DNA of 64,000 nucleotides from Brassica napus (Eukaryota > Streptophyta > Magnoliopsida > Brassicales > Brassicaceae): contig NC_063452.1 in the NCBI RefSeq assembly GCF_020379485.1, forward strand, positions 27,162,770 to 27,226,769. The letters are read 5' to 3'. Below, in pieces: positions 22,661-32,695 of this stretch (the stretch's first letter is position 1; each line of letters starts with the position of its first letter). The notes below the pieces were generated by a model, which was not told the origin of the DNA, did no database searches, and saw nothing but the letters and a program-made list of their open reading frames with translations. Made by a program: the position numbers and the translations under genes.

Positions 22661-22791
22661 TTATAACCCCGAGCCACTTCTTCTTCCCCATTTCTTTCTT
22701 CTTCCTCTGCGCAAATCCTCTCTTCTCTCCGGCGATTTCCCCTGAAATCCGACGATATCTCCGGCGATCTCCCTCTTCTCTTACACAAATC

Positions 22792-25218
22792 ATGTAAGGA
22801 CCCTATCCCACTCTCTTAGGTTCTATTTGTTAGGTTTTTGTGTGGTTTTGATAGATTTTTTTAGGGTGATTGGTTAGGATTGTGATTTGGTTGTATAATA
22901 GGTTTAGAATTGTGATTTGGTTGAATGATTTGTTTTGTTGAATTGATTTAGAATTTTTGTATAATTTTTTTTCTATTTATAAAATCGATTTTTGTATATA
23001 AAATCGATTTTTGTATTTTACAAAACGATTTTTCTATATAAATTCGATTTTTTGGACTTTACAAAAAAAAAATTTCTATATAAATTCAATTTTTGGATTT
23101 TACAAAACATTTTAAATATCTATAAAACTTTTTTGTGATTAAAAACTATTATTTGGGATTTAAAAATATTTTTAATATATATATATTATTAAAACTATTT
23201 TTTTGTAATTATTAAACTATTTTTATTTATTACAACTATTTTTTGTTTATTAGAACTATTTTTATATATTTATTAATAATTTTAAATATATATAAATCTT
23301 TTTTTGTGATTAAATTATTTGGGAATTTTTTTAAAAAAAAATTATTTTGGAATTTTTTGTAATATTTCTGTATTTATTAATATACTTTGTTCCTGAAATT
23401 TTTCTAGAGTATTTATTAAGAATTTCATAAATGTTTATAATTTAATTTATTTTTTACTTTATTATACACTTTCCAATAACTTTCCACCAATGAAATTTAA
23501 TCATTAAATATTCTCAATTAATGTTCCTCAAAAGTATAAAAAAGTATTAACAATATATCTATCTTTGTGTCTATCTTACTTTCGGGAACGGAGGTAGTAT
23601 TTTTTAAATTTACAGGTCCCATGATGATCAGACCCGGCCTCGACAGCGTCGTGGTCGTGGTGGTACGGGGAGCCAGTCTCGGGATTCCAGCCATTTTCAG
23701 GATTCCCCTTCGCCCCACAGCTCCAACCATACATCTCCCTCTGCTGCACCCGCTCCTGCTCCTCTCGCTCCCGCTGCTGCATCCACTCCTGTTCATCCGG
23801 GTCCTCCGGGAGTGATGCGTGTTGCGGAGTTGGTTCAACAGCCCGGTCGTGACCATCTTCCGTATCTCACTCCGTATCCACATGGACGGGGTCAAACATG
23901 GTAATTAAACTTTTTTTTTTCTTTAAATTTGGATTCATTATTAACCGTTTGTTCTTTAACTAAGGTTCAACCGATCCGGGAACGGGATCAGCGCATGGAT
24001 CAACCGTATGATGTACTCGGCCCTCGACAGTGGACATCCGACTTTCACTCACTTCCCAACCGACAAGCAGGTTCTGTGGTTTCGTCAATTTGCGGTAAGT
24101 ATTCTAATTTTTTACTTATATTTTTAATCTTTAATATAAATTTTCTACTAATTGTGTTTTTTTTCAGCAAGAGTTCAACTGGAATTCCGATGAGACGCTC
24201 TTTATCTATCACCACTTCGTCCATAAAGTAATGGACAACTATGGGAAGCAGATCCACGAGTGGAAGAAGAAGTGGGAAATCAATAAGGTTCGATTTAATT
24301 TATTAAACCATTTTTTAATTTATTAAACTATTTTTTAATTTATTAAATTTTCTTTTTTTTTAATTAAAAGGTCCCAAAGTCGATGAACGACACGGTCTGG
24401 AAGGAGTTGTGTGCGCATTGGGATAAGGAAGAGACGAAAGAAACTTCTTCCACCAACTCCACCAACCGCAAGAGCGACCGTAAAGGGAAGGGCATCTACA
24501 AGCATAACTTGGGTGCTCAATCTATTGCCACTCTCGGAGATCGCATGGTAAGTTCAACCGCTTTTTCTTCAATTATTTGAGTTTCAGAATTTAAATTTAT
24601 TGTGCATTTCTTCTAATTTCTAATGTTTCTTTAATTTATGTTTTTTTTCAAGGCGGAAGAAAATGATGGCGAGCCGGTTGATGATCTCGCCCTAATGAGG
24701 AGGGCGTATACCAACAAGAAGACCGGCCAGATTGATGACGGTCTTGTGAGGGACGTGGTCGACCTGGTCCAAACTCAGGTGGTAGACGAAGTGTCTCAGC
24801 TTCAAACCGAGGATGACGCTTCGACGGCTTCGACCAACTTGTCCCGGTTTCGAATCAACGAAATCGTTGAATCCGTAAGTTCTTTGTTTTTAAAAGTTCA
24901 ATTCATTTATTTCTTGGTTTAAATTTCTAAATTTGGCTTTTTTCTATTCAGTCGGTTCCAAAGAAGAAGGGACGTTTGGTCGGTTTGGGTCGTCGCACCC
25001 GGTCGGTTCCCCCTTCTTCTGCACCACCGCCCTTCGTTGATCCAGAAGTACTTACGGCCCAGTTGAAGGACAAAGATGATCGTATATCTTTGTTAGAGAC
25101 CCAGATGGCGGCTCAACAGGCGGGCTATGAGGCACAGAGGAGGCTGAACCAGCAAATGATGGAGATGATGCAGAGGATGTACCCGAACGAGGTGTTCCCG
25201 GACGTGCCAGACCCGTAG
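22792..25218 (+). CDS. TNP1-like protein (plant transposase, Ptta/En/Spm family)
   Basis: DNA-binding accessory transposase class of CACTA elements. Exons: 22792-22793, 23616-23900, 23965-24094, 24168-24287, 24371-24547, 24653-24874 and 24952-25218; all borders are GT..AG, all joins are in phase, 400 residues. The start codon itself is split: AT|GTAAGG at 22792 and CAG|G at 23616. The N terminus is basic ([15 protein letters not shown]) then Ser/Pro/Ala-rich. The middle carries [37 protein letters not shown] and the WKKKWE segment typical of the family. The end has a coiled-coil-like region ([20 protein letters not shown]) and an [10 protein letters not shown] tail. No break is seen. A later ATG in exon 2 would be the alternative start if the split codon is not used. 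Confidence 0.85.
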
Positions 25219-25370
25219 TTTTTTTTTTTCCACAAACTCGGAATGTTTTATTTTTATTTGTGAAACTTTGAATATTAATTAATATGATTTCAATTTTACT
25301 TTTAATTTCATATTTTCGAATTTAAATTTCAGAAATTTTATCTTTTTAAAAAAATTAATATTTTTTACAT

Positions 25371-25913
25371 TCCGAGGAAATTAATTATATTTTTCACTTG
25401 ATCGATCGATGCGTTTTTGTTCAAAAACGCATCGATCGATGCGTTTTTTAAAAAACGTTCGGGCTATACCGAGGGACAGGTTCCTCGGAATATACCGAGG
25501 GAGATATTCCTCGGAATATACCGAGGGAGATGTTCCTCGGAATATACCGAGGGACATGTTCCTCGGAATATTCCGAGGAAAGGTGTCCCTCGGTATATTC
25601 CGAACGTGTTTTTATAAACGGATCGATCGATGGGTATATGTCCAAAAACACATCGATCGATGTATATCCCGACGAAGTACTCCTTCGGTATATTCTGAGG
25701 AGATTTCCGACAAACTGGTGCTCCTCGGAATTTCCTCGGAAATGTGTTTCCTCGGAATTCCGTCGGATATTTCCGACGGAATTCCGAGGAAAGTAGAAAT
25801 TCCGAGGAATTATTTCCGACGACTTGTTTCGTCGGTATGTCGTCGGAATAACGTTATTCCGACGAAATTCCGACGATTTTTTCCCTCAGTATCCATGTTG
25901 TTTTCTTGTAGTG
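25371..25913. repeat. CACTA-1 3' subterminal and terminal repeats
   Basis: Contains several copies of a ~30-bp unit around ttcctcggaatataccgagg (25469-25600), cgatcgat palindromes, and the tccgacgg/ttccgagg words, ending in the TIR gttttcttgtagtg. The short open frames in both directions here are repeat translations. Confidence 0.85.
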
Positions 25914-26159
25914 AATATATAACAAATAACTGAATAAGTAAAGGATAACAAGTAATAAACCAAGTAATAAACCAAGTAACAAACCAAGTAGCTAAAAATT
26001 AAAATGAACTTGATACTTGACTTGTACTTGCGAGTAATAAAATCTGTTTAGTTGTTACTCGACTTGATTGGAGCAAGTAATTGTTTTTTCAAACTAAATC
26101 GAGTTACGTAGCGAGTACAAACCGAATATCAAGCATTTGTGCCCAGCTCTATATATTAT

Positions 26160-27772
26160 TTATGCAAGTATACTTACCAGCAATAATTAACTTTATTGGT
26201 TACGCTACCAAAAAATTAACTTTATTGGAAGATTCATGCATAAGCTCCATCGCCAAATAATATATAATTAGGTATTTCACCTACTTAAACGTTATAATGC
26301 ATGTGACAGAAATGAGACTAACACATGTTGTAGTTTGTCTTTCTTATAATAAAATGAGAAAACATCTAGAAGCTTTAAGAGATAGCTATAGATTTGGTTT
26401 ATTGCCTTGTTTTTGATAGAATATATTATATTAGTGGTATTCCGGCACTACGCGCCTCATATATTTTGTTCTCTAATGAATTTAAAATGATTTATTTGAT
26501 CCATTTGATACTGGTTAGTAATATTAATGTATTACTTTGTTTTGTAGTTTTTTTTTAAATTAAAAAGGAATAGAATAAACAGTTTTCATAGATTAATGCA
26601 ATAAAAAATAGAATAAATAGCTGATAGTTGCACAAAGTAAATATAGTTGAACTTAAAACATAAAGTAAAGTCGATGAAAAAATGTCGAGTGATGCATGAG
26701 ATATCTTGATTAATAATGTAAATTCCCTATTGTTTGAATAAGTTTCTCCTACTCGGGAAATAAATAAAATAAACAAAGATGTGAAAGAAACAACCCGGTT
26801 CATCCAAACCGGATAATTTGAAAACATAAAAACCAATTTATCTAATACAACAATATGTCTTTTTATATTTTATCTGATATCATATATTTGATATAAATTA
26901 CACTAAGACTTTATAAACTGATTCAGTCCATTGCTAATTGGTAAACATAATTTAGTCAAGTTAATATACATCAATATTAATAGTTATTATCATAAACACT
27001 TCATTATTAATACAAAATTTCATATTTTAAACAATTATTATTTTAAAATATACGTATTCTATATATTTATTAGTAAGAGTTCTATAAAAGAGTGAAATTT
27101 TACAAATATATTATTATTAAAATAATTATAATTATATTTACATATAAATACTAACAAAAATTTAATAAGAAAAAATAATAAAATATTTCCTCTAACACTA
27201 CATTCAAAAATACATTTCCAAGTATAGTTTAATTATAGTGGTAAGTTTCCTCGTAACGACAACCCCGCATTTGTAATTGTTTTTTTATTTTGATATTTTA
27301 AAAAAATTAAAGCTAAACTCCAATTATTATATTCAGACTCTTATACTCTAAACCTATACTTTATACCCCAAAACATAAATTTAGACACAAAATCTATTTT
27401 TCTTTGTACTTTTGATAGCAGATAGAAGTGTTTCTTGTGTTTGAGAGATGAGGTGAAAAGTAATGGTGCTATGGAGTAACGGCTTACTGTGAGAAATTGT
27501 ATCGTTACGTAAACATCAATCAAAGCAGCAGGTGTTGTATCATGTATAGAATATTAGATTAAAACCGTCTCTGTTGAATGGCCTACCAAATGTATGTAAC
27601 GTAAAGGAGTGAGACCGAACGTTGCATCTGAGCAAGTATTTCGCAGGTCCTTAATTCGTTGGTTTGGGATTCGTTAGCGTGCTTGACCTGCGATTAAAAG
27701 TATTTATGGTTGTATAAATGAGACTTTATGTAGAGGGTAGTGTGGTAAAAAATGTGCTTAGGATTACCGTTG
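26160..27772. other. AT-rich intergenic DNA, nothing recognised
   Basis: No exon-like frame with splice sites, no RNA gene and no convincing transposon end between the hAT element and the hAT MITE. The last 250 bases are less AT-rich but show no coding pattern. Confidence 0.45.
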
Positions 27773-27780
27773 GACTAATC

Positions 27781-28126
27781 CAGAGTCGTGCTTTTACCCC
27801 TTGTTGAAAAAGGAAATGGCCTTAGGCCCCATAATTTTTAGTTAATATTTAGGGCCCCATTTTATATATAAATGCATTAGTTAGTGTTATATATGTTTAT
27901 GGTACATAAAAAAGTTTGATTGTATATATATTTTTTTCTAGATTTTAGTTTGGATTCTCTTTTTAGATTTCAATTATAAACATAGTCAGTATATTTACTA
28001 TTTTAGTTTTCTGTGAACATACCGAAATCTTATATGAAAAGATCATTTGAGAAAATAAATGCCTTAAATGTTGTCAAAAGAAAAAAATTGCCTTAGGGCC
28101 CTGAAAACGTTCGCACCACGGCACTG
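27781..28126. mobile_element. hAT-type MITE, 346 bp
   Basis: Ends CAGAGTCGTGC (left) and CAGTGCCGTGG (right, minus strand) form an imperfect TIR. They are flanked by an exact 8-bp duplication gactaatc at 27773-27780 and 28127-28134. Inside, ggccttaggccc and agggcccc words occur near both ends. It has no coding capacity. Confidence 0.85.
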
Positions 28127-28920
28127 GACTAATCATAGCGCTATTGCACATAAGGGTGGGTCAAAGTTACAAAGTGGTAGATGATCTTCCTTTTTAACTC
28201 TACGACGTCGTAGAGGAATTGCTGTAAAGTTGGTATATTGTGATATGCGGCATTTGAATGTTTCACTTCGACATGGGTTTTGTTTCTTTGGGAATAACTG
28301 TACTGTATAGAAGCATATACAACTTATCAGGTCAAGTTAGTTGGCACAAACAGCTTATTCTCATTCATTTATACTGAACAATTGATAACGATGATAACAA
28401 ATTCGGCATATGCTTATATTAGTAATTAATATAAACACCACAACGAAAAAAATTGAGTTCTATAATAAGGACTTGCTAAAGCATTATTTAAGTGAAACTT
28501 GGGAGTGGTAATGATTTTTGGCTAACCGGCAATCTTGGCATTTTGAAATAAACTTCTCCACCTGATTCTCTATTAATCTTTTGGAACTCATACAAGTTTG
28601 CCTTGAGAAGTTTCACATACTATTAACAGGTGCTCCTACAAAACAAAGATTTTAAATTAATTGCATCAGAGGCATCAAGATGCAGTCCCATGTTACACAT
28701 TCTACATTGAATCTCATCAACAAAAAAAATTCTGCATAACAGCTTCTAGAAACATCATAAATAAGATGATCAAAAGTAAAAAAGAAATAATCCCCCACTT
28801 ACCCGAAAGAAGAAGTCATACAATCGAAAGAGATGGTATTTGTCAGCGGGATCATGCTGATTGACATACTTGAGAAGTTTGATCTCATCACGGCTCTGGT
28901 CAAAAAAGTCTGTTGTTCTT
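28127..28920. other. Intergenic, with an 18-bp perfect palindrome
   Basis: No gene is supported. ctctacgacgtcgtagag at 28198-28215 is a perfect palindrome with a GACGTC core, the kind of ACGT site that plant bZIP factors bind. Whether it is used cannot be told. Confidence 0.45.
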
Positions 28921-28922
28921 TA

Positions 28923-29325
28923 TGATCTTTACATGGACATCAATGCCTTTGTGGAGGTTATTATCAGATCTTGAAGAACTGAGACACCAAGATCTTCCGT
29001 CTCCATCATGGTTCTTCTACTCTCTCTGATTTTGTCCTAGACTGATCAAGCCTCTCCACGGACATTGCCAACCTCTCTCTTTGATCAGTAGAAACCTGGA
29101 AATAAAAGGCTTAATTAAGTTTACTCTCTTTTACTTCCCTTTGGTGAGTTTAATAACTAAGAAATTTGAGAAGAAGTTCAGTAATATGTTTGTAACCTGA
29201 CGATACCGACAGCGTTGGAATCATCACAAGCCCATCGCTATAGCTACTTCGAACATTTTGAGCATCCGTTATCAGTTTGAATCCTGATCACCTTGCCGGT
29301 ACTGCGAAACTCAGTTGGCTGTGAT
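28923..29325 (-). pseudogene. VTI1-like v-SNARE gene fragment, decayed
   Basis: On the minus strand, 29098-28990 reads DQRERLAMSVERLDQS followed, after a disruption, by ETEDLGVSVLQDL. This is the linker and start of the SNARE helix of plant VTI1-type vesicle SNAREs. An upstream piece (about 29290-29200, FKLITDAQN to LSVSS) fits the preceding exon and ends at a GT. Further on, the helix is shifted out of frame (HKGIDVHVKIIKNN-like remnant near 28940) and the membrane anchor is absent. Stops and frame changes make it nonfunctional as VTI1. Confidence 0.55.
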
Positions 29326-29384
29326 CAATGAGAGGACAATGACAATCAGATGGGTCAATTTACAGTGCTTAGAATTGTAATCTT

Positions 29385-29705
29385 GCTTTTGGAACATGGT
29401 TTTCCAAAATATTTGGCTACAGATTTGGAATGAGTAACTTCAGCATTATGTATTTCAGGCTTTATCTCCTCGTCATCGTCATCTATGTCACTCAGATAGC
29501 ATATGTTGTACATGTAACCACAAATCAACGGGTAGTTTTTTAAAAAGTCCAGTAGAAACAGGAAAGGGAAAAGAATTCACCTTTTTCTTGATAGTGCCAT
29601 TCTCGATCAACTCATTGATATTCTCCTTAAAAGGACGCTCAGCATCATCATGCATGGCCTTTGAAGTCCCTTTTGGTATCCATGAAACTGCTGTGATAAA
29701 ATCAA
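29385..29705 (-). pseudogene. PWP1-like (periodic tryptophan protein 1) N-terminal fragment
   Basis: On the minus strand, 29695-29581 reads ITAVSWIPKGTSKAMHDDAE and continues to a donor-like KKK|GTGAA. This matches the N terminus of the WD-repeat ribosome-biogenesis protein PWP1 as I recall it. A second piece (29490-29395, LSDIDDDDEEIKPE and EVTHSKSVAKYFGK) fits the next exon. No start Met remains in frame and the WD repeats are missing. The VTI1-like fragment follows on the same strand. Confidence 0.5.
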
Positions 29706-29719
29706 CTGATCAGAGCAAA

Positions 29720-30436
29720 AAAAAAAAATTATGAAATTTACTTCTGTAGCTCAATCATAAAAGGAAAACCCAACATTGAACTAATCAGCTATCAAGCAGC
29801 AGGCTCGAGTTAATTTTCAGGCAAAAGCTAACCTAAAAAGCACAGTCTTAAACTTTACCAACATGCTTCACAACTTGAGATCATAAGACAAGTTGGACAG
29901 AAAGCTTACGATCAGAAAAAAAAACCACAACACTTGCTGGTCCAAGAAGAGAGCAGCGCAAAAGAGCAAGGGAGAAGGTTAAACAACTATAAACGCTTCC
30001 ACAATCCTCATTAAAAAATCAAGGACTCGGTGAGAACAGATGCTTATGCATGATTTCAACAATACATTAAAGCCATTTCAAGTAGTAATAAACTTATGCA
30101 AGTAAGTAAATGGCTTGTGAACTGAGACTTACACAGACTCAAGATACTCTTTGCCTCTAACCAGTTTTCTAATGCTTGAAAAGGAGAAAGCGATGAATTT
30201 CACTGATTTGAATGCCCTTATTTATAGGTGTAGAATCGGTACAATAGAGCGTGTATTAAATTGAACAGACTGGTCTTCTGGTTCTCGTCGAAGCTGCGAT
30301 GCTCATGTTCGGATGAGGAGTTATTTATACCCGAAGCTTAGTGTGTTACTCTGGGAGGACAAGAAGTTGGATTGAATGATTAGGAGTGGGAAAATCACGT
30401 ATAAACAGGAAATAAAGAAGAACAAGAGGAAACGTT
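29720..30436. other. Intergenic, possible promoter remnant, no gene
   Basis: No supported coding region between the PWP1-like fragment and the Copia target site. On the minus strand ctataaataaggg (about 30227-30215) could be a TATA region for the fragments downstream, but this is weak. Confidence 0.35.
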
Positions 30437-30441
30437 GTAAC

Positions 30442-30734
30442 TGTTGTAAAAGTTAAAAAGAAGATGTCAACAAAAGCTGAAATGATTGTGGTAAAGAAAT
30501 TTGAATAGAGCCCACCGTAATTATTTACACAGTAACTTTCAATTTTTAACTTCTATATAAACGATGGAATTCGATCGTTTGTAACTCGCACCTCATCTCT
30601 CTTCTTCCTCTTTATAATAACTTTTCTCTATCGCATATTTATCATATATCAGTGTTATTTCTTTTCTACGGGTATAAAATTTCGCCCTTATTTAAATTTC
30701 TCGATCCTATAAAATTATAAGTTATTTTATAACA
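30442..30734 (+). repeat. Copia 5' LTR
   Basis: 293 bp, TG...CA. A TATA-like ttctatataa at 30551-30560 would start transcription near the middle of the LTR. It matches the 3' LTR along its whole length with substitutions and small indels. Confidence 0.9.
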
Positions 30735-31307
30735 CGTTATCAGCACGATCACTCTGTGATTCGGTAAAATTTATATGCATCATATTTACGCTGCTATAAT
30801 GGCCGGTATACTGCCTATATTATTATTAATAATTTTCTAATGGTTGTTTTAATTATTATTATTTATCTATATTAATGCGGGTGGTATGTCGCCTCGTTAA
30901 TAAACCTTGATCGCTAATTACACTATAATTATTGGCTTGGCTGTGCCGCCGCATAATTTATTTAATGTTATAATTTTTATATCACCATAATATGATTGAT
31001 ATTTGTTTGTTTAATATATTATGGTTATTATATAAATGTTTGGTCACCTATATCGAATATTATGAAATTTACGGAATTTGGTTGACTGATTATTACAATA
31101 TTTTCAGATCGATTTTTGGTTCATACGATTTAATCCCAACGGTCACAAAGAAAAAATTTCAAAATTATCCCCCTTTTCATACGGCTATGAACAGTATTTT
31201 TTATTTATAAATACACTCATACTTCACTCATTTACTTCATCCAAAAAATTTCATATTCTCTCAAATATTTTCAAATCACTCCACTCCGGTTTTTCATTGC
31301 AAGAAAG

Positions 31308-31478
31308 ATGATTCGCATATTTTTGGTTTTATGTACAATTCTAATTTTTGCTTCTATGTACGTTCTTTTTATTGGAGAATTTGCTCCTGGAGAACTTACG
31401 CTTAATGTCGTTTTACTTTTCTATGCGTTGTTTCTCCTTGTAATTGCGTGTATTATTAATATAAGTGGTTCGTTTTAA
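31308..31478 (+). CDS. Small two-transmembrane ORF in the Copia leader
   Basis: 56 residues starting MIRIFLVLCTILIFASMYVL, with two strongly hydrophobic segments (about residues 3-22 and 33-52) around a short polar loop containing GEFAPGEL. It lies between the primer site and the gag start at 31528 and has no stop despite stops in gag and pol. It is not a standard Copia gene and I do not recognise it. It could be a chance frame in AT-rich leader DNA, where hydrophobic codons are common. Confidence 0.3.
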   Translation: MIRIFLVLCTILIFASMYVLFIGEFAPGELTLNVVLLFYALFLLVIACIINISGSF

Positions 31479-31527
31479 AATTACAAAATTCTAATAAAAT
31501 ATATTATTTTGTGTTTTAGAAATACAA

Positions 31528-32487
31528 ATGGAAAACATCGAGAAACTTCAGTTCTCGGCTCTGAAAATAACTGGCGAAAATTACATCGGATGAGTCACAA
31601 ATGTGAAACCTTACCTTGTAATGAAAAAGATAACCGAAACGATAAAAATCGGTAACAAATCGCCACCCGAGCATATAGCCGAAGCGATAATCTTCCTGAA
31701 GAAGAATTTAGATGAGAATCTAACGCATGACTATGCAAGCGTAGAAGACCCAGCTGAACTGTGGCAAGCTTTAAAAGAAAGGTTCGATAACCAGAGAGAA
31801 GTCAACCTCCCTCACGCTCTAGAAGAGAGGAAAAATTTGAGGTTTCAAGATTTTCAAAAGGTTGAGGATTACAATTTCGCTGTCCTGAGGATAGTTTCAC
31901 TCCTGGAATATTGTGGTAACCCTGTTTCTGAGGCAGAAATGATGAATAAAACATACAACACTTTCCACGAACAGCTTCACTTCTTGCCCGAAATTTACAG
32001 AAAATGCGGGTACACGAGATTTTCTGAATTGATGGTTGCGCTCATGTTGGCTGAAAAGAAAAATGAGCTCCTGATCAAAAACCACAATTCCTGACCTACG
32101 GGTGCCAAAGCATTTCCTGGAGTGAATGCTACGGCGGTAGAAAATTCGGAAAGGAGAAACCAGACCAACCGAGGTCATGGTCGCCGTTTCAACAACAAAC
32201 GTGGAAAAACTTATAATTCCAAATGGAAGGGATCTAACAAGTGGGTTAGATCCGGACAAGTTTCTAAGGGTAAAGAAACTCAAGAGGATACCACCCAGAA
32301 GCGTGAGACAGTGTGTTACAGATATGGCTGTAAAGGACATTGGTCCCGTACCTGTCGTACTCCTCCACATCTCTGTAAGTTATATCAAAAGTCCACGAAA
32401 GGCAAAGCTAAAGAAGTGAACCTCACTGAAAACTTTGAAGGGGCATCGTACCTCGATGCCTCCGACTTCGCAAATGAGCTGGACTAG
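31528..32487 (+). pseudogene. Copia gag, two in-frame stops
   Basis: Capsid/nucleocapsid protein of the retrotransposon. The start at 31528 gives MENIEKLQFSALKITGENY. The UBN2-type gag core follows (DPAELWQALKERFDNQREVN, LPEIYRKCGYTRFSELMVAL). In-frame stops stand at 31591-31593 and 32092-32094. The zinc knuckle near 32318 has Tyr where the second Cys of the CCHC pattern is expected. The natural end is at about 32485. A spacer of about 200 noncoding bases separates it from pol. Confidence 0.85.
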
Positions 32488-32695
32488 ATTACTCCTGAAG
32501 AGAACCGAAATGCTTATAATAAGACTATTGAATAGTTTTCAATATTGTCATGTATAATTATTACATTTCCTGTTTTAAACAAATAATGATGTTTTAACGT
32601 CACCTTAATGTATAATTATTGTGTGTTTCCTTATATGATTATTATATGAATGAATTTTATGTTTTCTTTTATTAATATTCATGACAATTTCAGAA

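Larger units (their letters stand above)
15134..25913 (+). mobile_element. CACTA (En/Spm-type) element with three genes, 10.8 kb
   Basis: Starts CACTACAAGAAAAC at 15134 and ends with its exact complement (gttttcttgtagtg) at 25913, a perfect 14-bp TIR. The flanking 3-bp duplication is aat (15131-15133 and 25914-25916). Subterminal arrays of ccgaggaa/ttcctcgg words lie inside both ends. Gene order: TNP2-like (+, 15578-19194), plant-transposon-domain protein (-, 19476-20924), TNP1-like (+, 22792-25218). TNP1 and TNP2 classes are the two proteins needed for En/Spm movement. The TNP2 gene carries one apparent single-base deletion; the other two are open. Size and content suggest an autonomous or recently autonomous copy. 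Confidence 0.93.
14421..26151. mobile_element. Non-autonomous hAT element split by a CACTA insertion
   Basis: Both ends are visible. The left starts TAGAGGTGGACAAAAGC; the right, on the minus strand, starts TAGAGCTGGGCACAAATGC. They are flanked by an exact 8-bp duplication, tatattat, at 14413-14420 and 26152-26159. TIR form and 8-bp TSD fit the hAT superfamily. Without the inserted CACTA (15134-25913 plus its 3-bp duplication) the element is only about 0.95 kb. Its arms contain many caagta/acttg words, probably the subterminal binding repeats, and no transposase sequence, so it depended on an element elsewhere. Confidence 0.85.

Noticed and set aside
23518..23895. 125-residue minus-strand frame
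   Set aside because: Antisense of the TNP1-like exon 2.
25409..25933. 174-residue plus-strand frame
   Set aside because: Consists of CACTA 3' subterminal repeats and runs across the TIR.
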